Shown in pieces: positions 17,101-24,710 of a DNA stretch of 24,978 nucleotides (positions are counted from its first letter, which is position 1; every line of letters begins with the position of its first letter). The DNA comes from a virus, in IMG/VR virus record IMGVR_UViG_3300017917_001775, positions 1 through 24,978 of that record. One strand, given 5' to 3'. The translations under genes were made by a program, and so were the position numbers. Below the pieces are notes generated by a model. It was not told the DNA's origin, ran no database searches, and worked only from the letters and a program-made list of their open reading frames with translations.

Positions 17101-18582
17101 CAAACCGATGTTAAACCATTCCCCAACAGGAGTGGTCCAATACGGACTACCACTGTCTCCTCCAGATGAAACCGAATCATAGGCAGCATCCACTACCATT
17201 CCGGTCTGACCCATAGCAGTACGAACCGCCTGAACCACCGAGGCATCCTCTTCCGCATACCGACGGCGATAATAACCCCCACCACTACGCCAGTTGTCCA
17301 AAACGGATTGCTGCTTCTCGGAAAGTGCCCAACCCCGACTAAGCTGATCGTAAAAGGACTTGAGGATCTTAGTGTCCCTCCATCCCGGAATAGATTCAAT
17401 GCGCTGCATGTTGTCTCGCGACTTGTTCAAACCCTCCTGGTAACCAGAAATGCTCAATGGCACCTGTCGCATCGCCAATTTGAATGCCATCCTAGCCTGT
17501 TTATTTTTGTTCACCGCCTGAACAAGTTGCGGACGATTCTTGATGATGATCTCACGGGCAATCGAATGCGTGGTACCGACCCGTACCCCATGGATCCCCG
17601 CTCTTTCTGTCACACGAGAGTCAAGCTCAGAAGCAGCAGCTCTAGTGAAGGAACAAGCCATAATCTGCCCAGGCTGGTAACCCTTCTCTTCAACTAAATG
17701 TGCAATAGTAGCCACAAGAGTTTGCGTTTTCCCCGAGCCAGCTCCAGCAGCAATAACCACATTCCCCATAGAACGCATCACATCTTCTTGTTCAGGGGTA
17801 AGTCCAAACTTGGCAGAAACTTTAGATTGTGCTGCATAACGACTCGCTGCTGCTGCACCAACCGTCTGGGGATCGTCTGAATCCTCTACTGCTTCATTGA
17901 GGTCAGCAGCTAAGTTGAGCTTCTTATCTTCCAATTCAGCTCGGGCAGGGGACCCCACAGGCTCAACATTAATTCTGCGGTCCGTATCTTTCAACTCCTC
18001 TGCAATCGCCTGAGCAGATTCCACTTGCGCAGATACTGCCTCAACCGTAGGAGCCGGGGCACCCAAAAGCTCAGCACTCTTCCTAACCCACTTAAACATA
18101 GACGAGAGTCCAGAGCTTGTTGGAACCACAGACAACTTCTGTACCCTCGCCTCAACATCAGGCTCCTCGCAAGCTACAGCAACCTTAGACGCATTTGCGT
18201 AGACCCTCCCTGGGAATATATCCCTCATAAGCGAGGTCCTACGTTTGACCCAAACCATGAAGTCCTCTACGAATCGGGCTTTTCTGGTGGGATCTGGCTG
18301 ATCCATGAAACGAAACTTAGACTCAAGAATGCTTGCATCTGGACGCTGAATGATCGACTCAAGGTGCTTTTTTGCCGCTTCCTCAATCGAACTTCGGTGC
18401 ATACGATAAACGGCCAAACCCTTATTAAGGTGCTCAGTATTGTCTCCAGCCAGGGTGTATGCATCGATTGCCAAAACAAGAACCATCAAGTCCAAGAGAC
18501 GGCCAGGAGAGGTTTCCTTGACCTCCTTCGGGTTCGCACCTTCAGCCGCAATGAGAAGCCTCTCGTCAATTTTCAGCGTCAT
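14128..18582 (-). CDS. UvrD/PcrA-like superfamily 1 DNA helicase with intein and Cys-rich tail
   Basis: 1484-residue precursor; ATG at 18582 with GGAG nine bases upstream. Helicase motifs are in order: motif I AAGAGSGKT (278-286), Ia ACSFTRAAASEL (309-320), II MVDEAQD (587-593), III GDDKQ (616-620) continued after the intein by SIYAFRGA (960-967), IV LNFRSG (988-993), V GTVHGWKG (1289-1296) and VI YVAITRAEQ (1336-1344). These fit an ATP-driven 3'-5' DNA helicase of the UvrD/PcrA/Rep group. Residues 621-959 are an intein; spliced protein would be 1145 residues. About 255 residues precede the helicase core and are not recognised. The end carries eight cysteines in 33 residues (1446-1478). Role: DNA repair, replication or recombination of the phage genome; a packaged virion protein is possible. 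Location within tail genes is unusual. Confidence 0.93.
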   Translation of the reverse strand: MTLKIDERLLIAAEGANPKEVKETSPGRLLDLMVLVLAIDAYTLAGDNTEHLNKGLAVYRMHRSSIEEAAKKHLESIIQRPDASILESKFRFMDQPDPTRKARFVEDFMVWVKRRTSLMRDIFPGRVYANASKVAVACEEPDVEARVQKLSVVPTSSGLSSMFKWVRKSAELLGAPAPTVEAVSAQVESAQAIAEELKDTDRRINVEPVGSPARAELEDKKLNLAADLNEAVEDSDDPQTVGAAAASRYAAQSKVSAKFGLTPEQEDVMRSMGNVVIAAGAGSGKTQTLVATIAHLVEEKGYQPGQIMACSFTRAAASELDSRVTERAGIHGVRVGTTHSIAREIIIKNRPQLVQAVNKNKQARMAFKLAMRQVPLSISGYQEGLNKSRDNMQRIESIPGWRDTKILKSFYDQLSRGWALSEKQQSVLDNWRSGGGYYRRRYAEEDASVVQAVRTAMGQTGMVVDAAYDSVSSGGDSGSPYWTTPVGEWFNIGLPVADENGKPLSEKQALLLVDNFKNSGQSVDQVRSERGDDCISSLYGAYEWLKKNDKVFGPCMDYTDQLTVALQILKEDPAARAAEQRRFKALMVDEAQDLNEIQFEMFQILGEKADLLAFIGDDKQCVSSDTLISTPDGTKEASLLRDGDQVLSFRNGELRPQVVHINPSSWTWGYRITTESGKTLTMSPNHKIWADDLQLEGDQMIVYLMYRRDMGFRVGVTNKSGGEEDYLNRFGGRAFLEKAERLWVLEVCNDREEALLAEESYSLKYGVPTSCFEGEHRGLNQSRITSLFSEFGENGLKILQSKHLSFNLPHWMSRSYSKHGRIRRTIQMIAHSPTGTQVTLEWMGDDLDEVTQSYKVANTSKGTKRIRKWFGNYREGLVFAEALQEATKANLARRLSTAEGPLNLLTASALFPGMKVPVLEGSNLIHEAIISVEKVEGTFLDLDVTEASNFFGGGILSHNSIYAFRGAKPKNYVDLSKKEGFQTKLMTLNFRSGKAIVDAANKLIAHNGDRQIPMVCEADVELKGMGSIRSKSAATHEDAANMVAQEIKDAIDSGDSPKDFGILVRNNAEHDAYTLALLARGIPYRLLTKSSGGYFGKPLVRALTAWMRLIVGGSDSEINEALIDAHMTPGFGLNKGFAENLARNARGKNYLDYIMSGGQVYFGSVDWLNKRVMEYANVIRTIRISGGMDSPSLIRAILGVKGIKGTFEESLIKLVDEDELVEEEGVGGAEALRNAAMAPLNPLMIMAENFKDPGNLLGFVQKMKAANEKAQKETPEKKEDWKEPAVLVGTVHGWKGLQAKHCYVCMSGGIFPNFRTAEKEAEGDVTAFDEERRLAYVAITRAEQSVTVMAPQKNYLGKPAPVSRFIGEACIPIVGEKGPEQPVGKNEEELAIADPKQELALESSPEDPFAEFDKTARSGSGAFASTLIAFAYDIKKEASDEYLGECDCEGACKESIACEGECKEGEGCKADGGVTCPCNYDYRR
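15706..16722 (-). mobile_element. Intein in helicase motif III with GIY-YIG-like segment
   Basis: Residues 621-959 of the helicase precursor. The N-terminus is Cys621 (CVSSDTLISTPDG, block A), block B has TMSPNHKIWA with His686, and the C-terminus is FFGGGILSHN, His958-Asn959, followed by Ser960 as the +1 nucleophile. All residues expected for class 1 splicing are present. Insertion splits GDDKQ from SIYAFRGA. The middle has no LAGLIDADG motif; instead IVYLMYRR (701-708), FRVGVTN (712-718), Arg729 or Arg733, and AEESYSLKYGVPT (757-769) resemble the strand, Y-x-G, Arg and Glu landmarks of GIY-YIG nucleases. Splicing should restore the helicase; the nuclease part could drive homing into intein-free helicase genes. 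Splicing is highly likely; the nuclease class is a tentative reading. Confidence 0.93.
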
Positions 18583-18635
18583 TTGTCTGTCTCCAAGTCT
18601 TCACTCATAAGGTCCATCAAAAGAAGTCCAACTGA

Positions 18636-19688
18636 TCAGAGGTTACTTACGAACCTAGAGGCAACACGAAGAGCGATCCCGTCATCAAGGCTCGCATTTT
18701 TGACGGAACCTCGAATCGCTGTTTCAGATAGCTCAAAACTGTCTGGTATATCCCAATTCTTCCAATTAGACGAGAGATCATACTTATTGAGGTCCACTTT
18801 CCTAGCCTTGAGAAGATCAAGCACCTCAGTTACAGCGCTCTCAACCTCCTTCAAAACTCTTGAACCCTCCTTAGGGTCAAATTGGACTAAGTCGTGAACA
18901 TAGGCCCCCAAGTAATCAGAGCCCTCCCTGAAGTACCGGTCCGCCACAGCCTCAGAAATAGACACCGAGTCATCGTAATTAGGACCAAGGCCAGTCACGA
19001 TGAGACCATACACTTGCTTTGATTTCGAAAACAAGTCTCCCATCATCTCTTGAACAAGCTTCCCCTTGGTATACTGCTCCTCAAGATCCGACAGTCTAAT
19101 CTCCTGAGGGTTGGACAATCCTCGGTACTTACTAGCAATCCGGAGAGTGATTCCATCCATCTCCTTAACAAGTGCCAAGATTTTTCTCAGAGCTTTTTCA
19201 TCATCCTTAGACGTTGGACTCTTAAGGCTTTTCTCAGCTTCTTCTTGCACCAAGTCAAGGACATCTGCGAATTGATCCATAAGAAAAGAACGAAACGGCT
19301 CTTTTCCCCGGAATGCAAACGCAAACAGAGAATGACGAGACATAGCTCGAACTGCCTTCTCCGAGGCCTTCCGGATCGTAACAATATCCCCTCTTAGTTT
19401 TTCCTCCGCTCTTTCCCTGTCTTCTTCCTCCTTGGTCCGTTGCACAATGAAATCATTACGAAACTTCCCGTCCAAAACCTCTTTAGCAACATTGACCTCA
19501 ACCATCTTAAGAGGGTCCCCACCACGATCCGGATGGTTCTCCAAAACTTTACGCTTATAGGCCTTGGAAATCTCAGAAGAACTTGGAGTAGAGTTCGCGG
19601 AGAAGCCAAGTATTTTCTTTGCCTCTTCCAAAGACATGGAGAGGAAAAGCCTGGCATGAAGCTTTCGGGCTGTTCGACTAGTGTACAT
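18636..19688 (-). CDS. J-domain (DnaJ-like) co-chaperone protein
   Basis: 350 residues. A J-domain spans about residues 18-75: helix I SLEEAKKILGF, helix II ISKAYKRKVLENHPDRGGD with the key His52-Pro53-Asp54, and helix III VNVAKEVLDG. The HPD triad is what stimulates Hsp70 (DnaK) ATPase. No Gly/Phe or zinc-finger region follows, so this is a class C type J-protein; the remaining 275 residues are mainly helical and unrecognised. A related short motif occurs twice, GITLRIASKYRG (179-190) and GIALRVASRF (337-346), the latter almost at the C-terminus. Start ATG at 19688 has only a weak Shine-Dalgarno; Met18 would also keep the J-domain. A probable job is recruiting host DnaK to a phage protein, perhaps the neighbouring helicase or tail parts. 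Confidence 0.85.
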   Translation of the reverse strand: MYTSRTARKLHARLFLSMSLEEAKKILGFSANSTPSSSEISKAYKRKVLENHPDRGGDPLKMVEVNVAKEVLDGKFRNDFIVQRTKEEEDRERAEEKLRGDIVTIRKASEKAVRAMSRHSLFAFAFRGKEPFRSFLMDQFADVLDLVQEEAEKSLKSPTSKDDEKALRKILALVKEMDGITLRIASKYRGLSNPQEIRLSDLEEQYTKGKLVQEMMGDLFSKSKQVYGLIVTGLGPNYDDSVSISEAVADRYFREGSDYLGAYVHDLVQFDPKEGSRVLKEVESAVTEVLDLLKARKVDLNKYDLSSNWKNWDIPDSFELSETAIRGSVKNASLDDGIALRVASRFVSNL

Positions 19689-20084
19689 GTCACTTGCCCC
19701 ACTTTATAGAAGGATCCTAACCCAAGAATCCCTCATCTACGAGGCGACCACGAAGGTACTGTACCTCTGCATAAGGCTCATTTTCCTGAGACCCCTACAA
19801 AGCCACAGCAAGTGTAAGAGCAACTTCATGTGACTTACCGAAAGAGGGACACTGAATCGTCTTCTTCTGCCCTGCCCCGAGGCTTCTCCGCATGACTTGG
19901 CGATGGCTGCTTTTCGGTTAGCCCTCACATGCCTCAGATCGGATGCGTGCCCCAGGGTACTGCTCCCGATACCTCACTTCCTGGCGCCCTGGCTCGGATC
20001 TCTAGCTCGCCTTCCAGAGATCGGACATAGGCTCCAGCGGCGTAGCCTTGGGGCGCTTTTCTGGACGCTGCAAACTCCCTGAGT
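19689..20084. other. GC-rich stretch without a convincing gene; possible RNA or decayed gene
   Basis: About 396 bases between two genes. GC is roughly 60% from 19861 to 20070, against about half in neighbouring coding DNA. No ORF with a ribosome-binding site fills it. Hairpins on the minus strand include 19997-20003 with 20016-20022 (7 bp), AGGTAC/GTACCT around a single base near 19755, and a long-range ACCGAAAAG with CTTTCGGT pairing. In one frame a 32-codon ORF (19893 down to 19795, TAG) is followed in the same frame by a coding-looking tail to TAG at 19717. It could be a structured RNA, a broken gene or a recoded small gene; no tRNA shape was seen. Confidence 0.4.
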
Positions 20085-20324
20085 TTAAGTCGCTGCGAAC
20101 TTGATGGGGGCCATTCTTACAATTTGTACGGGAATTTCGCGAAAGGATTTGGGGACGAGCTTCGAATCGAGCTTTGAGCCACGCTTTATGTAGACGGTCA
20201 GGCTTGGCCCTGCGCCAACTGCAACAAATTGCACCTCACCAATGCCACGAGCGACAAGATCCGATCGCAACGCTTCCGCGATTTCCGACATATTTTGAAT
20301 GGAGAAGGTGACAGTTTTTTGCAT
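20085..20324 (-). CDS. Small alpha/beta protein (79 residues), unknown function
   Basis: ATG at 20324 has no Shine-Dalgarno; it lies a few bases after a TATAAT box, so a leaderless or nearly leaderless mRNA is likely. The protein starts with a strand (KTVTFSI), a helix (MSEIAEALRSDLVARG), then strand-turn-strand (VQFVAVGAGPSLTVYIKRG) and ends with PVQIVRMAPIKFA. The V-G-x-G-P-S-L-x-V-Y-(I/V)-K pattern resembles a small domain seen beside some trypsin-like proteases, but no protease is present, so I assign no function. A 6-bp inverted repeat (AAACTC/GAGTTT, 20072-20086) overlaps the stop; it lacks a T-run on the minus strand. Confidence 0.7.
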   Translation of the reverse strand: MQKTVTFSIQNMSEIAEALRSDLVARGIGEVQFVAVGAGPSLTVYIKRGSKLDSKLVPKSFREIPVQIVRMAPIKFAAT

Positions 20325-20356
20325 GGTAGTCTGAGATTATACTCAGACTACCATGC
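20321..20356 (-). promoter_or_regulatory. Perfect 15-bp inverted repeat with TATAAT loop at the 79-residue gene's start
   Basis: GCATGGTAGTCTGAG (minus strand, 20356-20342) and its exact reverse complement (20335-20321) flank TATAAT (20341-20336), a perfect sigma-70 -10 box. TTGATA lies 15 bases upstream (20362-20357) as a possible -35 with short spacing. Transcription from here would start near 20331-20327, three to seven bases before the ATG at 20324. The ATG is inside the 3' arm, so it is hidden in any transcript reading through from the sheath gene. There is no T-run after the stem, so it is not a simple terminator. A dimeric repressor site is also possible. Confidence 0.6.
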
Positions 20357-20390
20357 TATCAAGCACCTTTATTACAATGCGCTGTGCCGG

Positions 20391-23300
20391 TCAAATTCTT
20401 GCACGCAGGTTGAATGTCAAAACTAGATACAGTAGGGGGAAAATCGGTTGGTAGTATGCCTCAGCGCGAAGCACTGTTGGATCCTCTGGGTCTATTACCG
20501 CAGAGATACCAGTGAATGCGGCCACAATTTCCTGTTGAATGAGCTGATTGAAGAGGCTGGTCATTGAGACCTCAACCTCATTCGTCCGGCTTGACAGGAA
20601 CTTGGTTCCGACAAAGGCATCCAACACCGAGCGGCTGTTGATCGAAACGTAGTCGGCAATCTGCGTGACAGTCGGGAGCCTAGTGAGGACCGAGGTCATG
20701 TTGGTCGTGAGACCCTGACGGATCCGCACGATCGGGTCCAAGTCTTCCAGAATGGTCACGCCAGCCACAGCCGTCTGGTTAGCTTCTACCGGGTCCAGAA
20801 TGCGCGGGATGCGGGTAAAGCCCTGGATCTTCCTATGCGTGTATGGGGTTGCTACGTCCACTGCTGGGGAACACACAGCCCCAGAAGCAGCAGCCGCAAA
20901 GAAGGTGCCATCTACCAACGTTTCGAAAGTCTCACCTAGTTCATTGGAGAGGGTAATAACCGCCGAATCTGGGTAGAATGCAACCACACGCTGAGAGAAC
21001 AAAGACCTAGCCACCGTTTGAGCATTCGTAGGTGAAGTGCCTGACGCAAAACCAATGAAGCCCATCCGCTCTGACTGATTACGGATGTTACTCATGATCT
21101 CACAATGCTGAGTCAAAAATGAGTAAACTGATGTGTCCGTAGAGAGGGGCACTAGGAGGTCTGGTTTGATATTCCCTGGGAGTGGGGTAGCAAGGTCTGT
21201 GATCGCAGTGATAAACGATTGAGACGATGCCTGGTTTGTATTAGGCACCTTCTGCACCTGCTTGACCCCCACAAGAACAGCGCCATTGATAATCGCCAGG
21301 TAAGCAGCAAGAGTGACTCGATTTTCAGCACTAAGCTTACCGTAGTTTGCCTCAATGGTCTTAAACTGACGGTAAATCCTAGTGGAGTAGTCCTGTTTCA
21401 GGAACCGATAGGACATGAAGTAGAAGTCACCATTTTTCGGCTCCAAGCCACTCGGGTTAAAGGTCTGAACATTAGCGGTGTCGTTCACACCCACGCTAAC
21501 CGTATTAGTGACAAGGGTTTCCAAACCAGGAATGGCATAGTGTGGAACAGACGGATTCACATTGAATGTCGGGGAAACTTCCAAAGTAAAGGAACCACTT
21601 GGGGTATAGGAACCTTCTTGAGCTGGAAGAACCGTAAATCGTAGGCCGGTTCTACTATCCATATAGGTCTGACCTGGAGTTCCCATCCCACTAGAACCGT
21701 ACGCATTTGAAGAGGTAACAGTGAAGTTGTCGGTTGCGTCTTCCCCGTTATCCCCATCTGTCCCTGGAACGATTCCTGTCCCCGTCATGACGTTGAATGC
21801 AGAATTGGATCCAGTAGCAAATCCAATAGACGATGTGGAACCTAGCACTAAGGACTCAACGGTCAGGTAAACTTGGCCGTTTATTACCGAAGGATAAGCC
21901 ACTGCGCCATTCGTGTTCGCAGTCGGAGCAGTACCAGGCACACCAGGGGCCCCCCAAGAGGTTACAGCGAAGTTCACGCTCGCCATGAGACGGTCCACGA
22001 CTTCCTGAACATTGACCCTAGCCTGGCTAGCAAAGTCACCTTCAGTGAAACCAAGGGTTGCATTCGCTGAACCATTGAGGATCACAATTGAGGATTGTTC
22101 GGAGTTCAGGTTGCTCGTAATTCGAATCTTATTGAGATTGTCCAAGGTTCCGACAGTAGCAGAACCTTGAGAAGCAATGACTGTGTTAATGTCACCAGCC
22201 ACCTGAGTCGCTGTCGTTGAACTAGGATTGATCGTAGCTTGGAAATCCACACCGTTGATTCGAAGTTTCAACACATCATTCAAACCAGAGGTGATCACGA
22301 ACGGTCCTGCATTCCCACTCAGTAGTGTTGCAGGCTTATTAATAGCACCCGTAGTGCCATACGCCTCCTGGAAGGTGGTAAACCCAAGAGTGCTTTCGGC
22401 CGTTCCTTGGCGTACTCGAACATAACTCTTATGGTCAAATCCACCAGGTAACGCCCCAGGAACAGAATAACTGCGAATGACGAAGAATGTATGAGTAGTC
22501 CCAGGACCGGGAATAGCAACCGCAAGGAAATTGTTCGCTGTGCCGCTAAACTCTGTCTTGGCATCAATCGCCGTGTTGATATCGTCCACAATCTGTGCCG
22601 GAGTCCTAGTGCCAGCCGTAAGCGTGACATCCACATTCACACCATCGATGGTGATGTTGAGGGTGTCATTAGACCCTGAAGTAATAGTGATGTTTCCCCC
22701 ACCAGAAAGAGCAACCGGCTTACTAACCAGGTAGCCCAATGAGGCGGTATTGAGGTTTGTTGCTAAGGTCAAAGCACCGTTTAGGTCAGTCCTCCAGGTA
22801 GCCGACGAAGGAGTGTAGAAGGAGTATGGCTGGGGGCCCTTATTTGTGAATACCGCGTTCGTAGCGGGCGCTTGACCAAACGTAACGGTGACAGTCTCCC
22901 CAACCGGAGTTCCACCAACATGCAGAGCATCTGGCACTTGCTCGACACCTCGGGGCCACTGGACAGTTTCCACTAGCCCGCCACCCTTAGTGCCAAACCT
23001 CACATGATAAAGGTTTGTGTTAAAGAGGGAGGAAAATACCTCATACTGACCTTGCCCAATCGGACCAGGAGTCTTGCAAGTGATGATGTAGGTATCGTCT
23101 ACCAAACGACTATAGTAGAAAGTCGCGTAAACATTCCAATCTGGTGGAATCGGATCTTTCAGGGTGATTTTACGGTTAAGTCCATCAACAGCGGTAACCT
23201 TTACTGCGGGACGTCCGAGGGCATCCCGAAGAGTTCTACCCACGCGAGCAATTACCAAATCAGGACGATTTGTGACGAGATCCATACGCCCATTAGCAAC

Positions 23301-24710
23301 AGACGAGTAAGTGGTCGCACCAAGAGGTGTATTACGACCGTTTCCGGTCGTTGGAATCGCTGGGAGGACAAAGATCTGAGTACTAGTCCTCGAGGGAACA
23401 ACTGCGGTATCAATGAAAGCGGTACAAGGGACAAGATAGAGCTTGTCGTCCACCATACTTGGTACAACCTGAGATTCATCCAACGGCTCGGCACCGGGGG
23501 TCCGCAAAGTCGAAGAAATCGAGTAACTGGCTCCCCAGTGCACCACCGAAACATCCGGGGAGGGATTACTAACTACGAAATCTTGGCCTTGAATGTAGTC
23601 ACTTCGGTTCGGAGAAATACCCGCCCGAATCACGTTCGTAACAAGAGTGTTTGGTAGGTAGTCAAATGTGTCCTGCCACGTATTGGCCCAGTAGGTAATG
23701 AGTACGCTAGCACCAGGAGGAGGAGCAGAGGGCAAGGTAACAACGCCGTTGGTGCCATCGACCACAGTTGGAATAACCTGCACTCCACTGACCTTAACTA
23801 CAACCTTAGAAGGATCGGTTGTGGTTACCCCACCAGAGGTACCATCTACCACCGGGATATTGAAGACCCGAAAGTCCTGATTTCGAACTGTTTTCTGCCC
23901 ATTGGACAAGGCCAAAACACCATTTGCATTACCCGTCCCAATTTCAATAGATGTTTGGGCAGTGAATTGGAGATGACTCTTTCCGTCATTCCCAACAAAA
24001 ACTGACGTAGTAAGACCAGGAATCAAAGCCGCATCAATCTGAGTCTTCAAGCTAGAAGCTGTAGAAGAGGTACCCGGAAGAAAAGTAACTATGTACTCCA
24101 CACCACCGTCCACACGAATCTTTAGGGTATCGCTAGAGCCAGTCACAATCGAGAAAGGCTCAAACCCTGGAGTGACAATAGTTGCCGGAGTCGCTGTGAC
24201 TTGGTCAGAGACGTCATCCGTAAACGCAGTATCCCCACGATGGAAGAAGTAGGTACACTTTACTATCGAGGTTGCCAAAGGAGGCACCTGAAGAGTGACC
24301 TCACCTGTAGCACCCCTAACAGCTCCAACCGCTACCGGAACATTGTCCACTGTGACAGTGACAGATCTGACGTCATTCGTAGTGCGACCAAATCCCTGAC
24401 CGTCTACGATCGGAAAGTTCCGGACCTTAAAGCGAGTTTCTGTCCCGTCGCTCGTGCCCAAAACAGGGTTCGAAGGATTCGTGTCATTGACGATCCACCG
24501 AAGACTCACATCCTCGTTCACAATTTGCTGGTCTAGTGTGGAAGAAGAACCCCGGACCAACTCAAGATCCAGCTGTTCCAACTCCTCCTGACCAACACCA
24601 ATAACGACAGGAATGCGAAGGCCAGCCACAAGGGCGGCAACATTCGCTTCGGTCAATGTTCGCGAGTAAACGCCAGGGGGTACGTAGGTCGAAAAAGGTC
24701 CAAGAGCCAT
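20391..24710 (-). CDS. Tail sheath protein, very large with repeated inserted domains
   Basis: 1439 residues; ATG at 24710 with GAGGAGA about five bases upstream. The N-terminus (YVPPGVYSRTL, 9-19) and the C-terminal 370 residues, ending with LFNQLIQQEIVAAF and a beta hairpin, match contractile-tail sheath proteins, whose C-terminal arm links subunits and drives contraction. Typical sheaths have about 350-800 residues; the excess lies between about 90 and 1060. Two repeat families are visible. Family A: FKVRNFPIVDG (94-104) and FRVFNIPVVDG (280-290), each followed by a strand-rich 70 residues, with a weaker third near 489-541. Family B: SSDTLKIRVDGG (192-203), SNDTLNITIDGV (680-691) and LNDVLKLRINGV (810-821). 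These would decorate the outer surface of the sheath. Some may bind host surface or stabilise the tail. Confidence 0.9.
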   Translation of the reverse strand: MALGPFSTYVPPGVYSRTLTEANVAALVAGLRIPVVIGVGQEELEQLDLELVRGSSSTLDQQIVNEDVSLRWIVNDTNPSNPVLGTSDGTETRFKVRNFPIVDGQGFGRTTNDVRSVTVTVDNVPVAVGAVRGATGEVTLQVPPLATSIVKCTYFFHRGDTAFTDDVSDQVTATPATIVTPGFEPFSIVTGSSDTLKIRVDGGVEYIVTFLPGTSSTASSLKTQIDAALIPGLTTSVFVGNDGKSHLQFTAQTSIEIGTGNANGVLALSNGQKTVRNQDFRVFNIPVVDGTSGGVTTTDPSKVVVKVSGVQVIPTVVDGTNGVVTLPSAPPPGASVLITYWANTWQDTFDYLPNTLVTNVIRAGISPNRSDYIQGQDFVVSNPSPDVSVVHWGASYSISSTLRTPGAEPLDESQVVPSMVDDKLYLVPCTAFIDTAVVPSRTSTQIFVLPAIPTTGNGRNTPLGATTYSSVANGRMDLVTNRPDLVIARVGRTLRDALGRPAVKVTAVDGLNRKITLKDPIPPDWNVYATFYYSRLVDDTYIITCKTPGPIGQGQYEVFSSLFNTNLYHVRFGTKGGGLVETVQWPRGVEQVPDALHVGGTPVGETVTVTFGQAPATNAVFTNKGPQPYSFYTPSSATWRTDLNGALTLATNLNTASLGYLVSKPVALSGGGNITITSGSNDTLNITIDGVNVDVTLTAGTRTPAQIVDDINTAIDAKTEFSGTANNFLAVAIPGPGTTHTFFVIRSYSVPGALPGGFDHKSYVRVRQGTAESTLGFTTFQEAYGTTGAINKPATLLSGNAGPFVITSGLNDVLKLRINGVDFQATINPSSTTATQVAGDINTVIASQGSATVGTLDNLNKIRITSNLNSEQSSIVILNGSANATLGFTEGDFASQARVNVQEVVDRLMASVNFAVTSWGAPGVPGTAPTANTNGAVAYPSVINGQVYLTVESLVLGSTSSIGFATGSNSAFNVMTGTGIVPGTDGDNGEDATDNFTVTSSNAYGSSGMGTPGQTYMDSRTGLRFTVLPAQEGSYTPSGSFTLEVSPTFNVNPSVPHYAIPGLETLVTNTVSVGVNDTANVQTFNPSGLEPKNGDFYFMSYRFLKQDYSTRIYRQFKTIEANYGKLSAENRVTLAAYLAIINGAVLVGVKQVQKVPNTNQASSQSFITAITDLATPLPGNIKPDLLVPLSTDTSVYSFLTQHCEIMSNIRNQSERMGFIGFASGTSPTNAQTVARSLFSQRVVAFYPDSAVITLSNELGETFETLVDGTFFAAAASGAVCSPAVDVATPYTHRKIQGFTRIPRILDPVEANQTAVAGVTILEDLDPIVRIRQGLTTNMTSVLTRLPTVTQIADYVSINSRSVLDAFVGTKFLSSRTNEVEVSMTSLFNQLIQQEIVAAFTGISAVIDPEDPTVLRAEAYYQPIFPLLYLVLTFNLRARI

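Noticed and set aside
18025-18897. Long plus-strand ORF of 290 codons
   Set aside because: It lies antisense across the helicase start and J-protein end, has an Arg/Ser/Leu-rich composition typical of a reverse-frame shadow, and no matching context.
19703-19708. TATAAA 15 bases before the J-protein start as a promoter
   Set aside because: No -35 at acceptable distance; too weak to list.
19737-19928. 63-codon minus-strand ORF in the GC-rich island
   Set aside because: No Shine-Dalgarno, Arg/Leu-rich random-looking peptide; another frame of the same strand looks more coding-like. Kept only as part of the island description.
19689-20084. Genome-wide reassignment of TAG
   Set aside because: Several genes (helicase, 283-residue and 62-residue proteins) end plausibly at TAG with neighbours starting right after.
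19861-20084. tRNA gene in the GC-rich island
   Set aside because: No cloverleaf or conserved T-arm sequence was found on either strand by eye.
20321-20356. Palindrome as a rho-independent terminator of the sheath gene
   Set aside because: The minus-strand stem is followed by an A-run, not a T-run; the T-run precedes it on the plus strand.
23004-23657. Plus-strand ORF of 217 codons within the sheath gene
   Set aside because: Shadow of the sheath coding frame; Ser/Thr/Asn/Gly-rich composition mirrors the sense strand.
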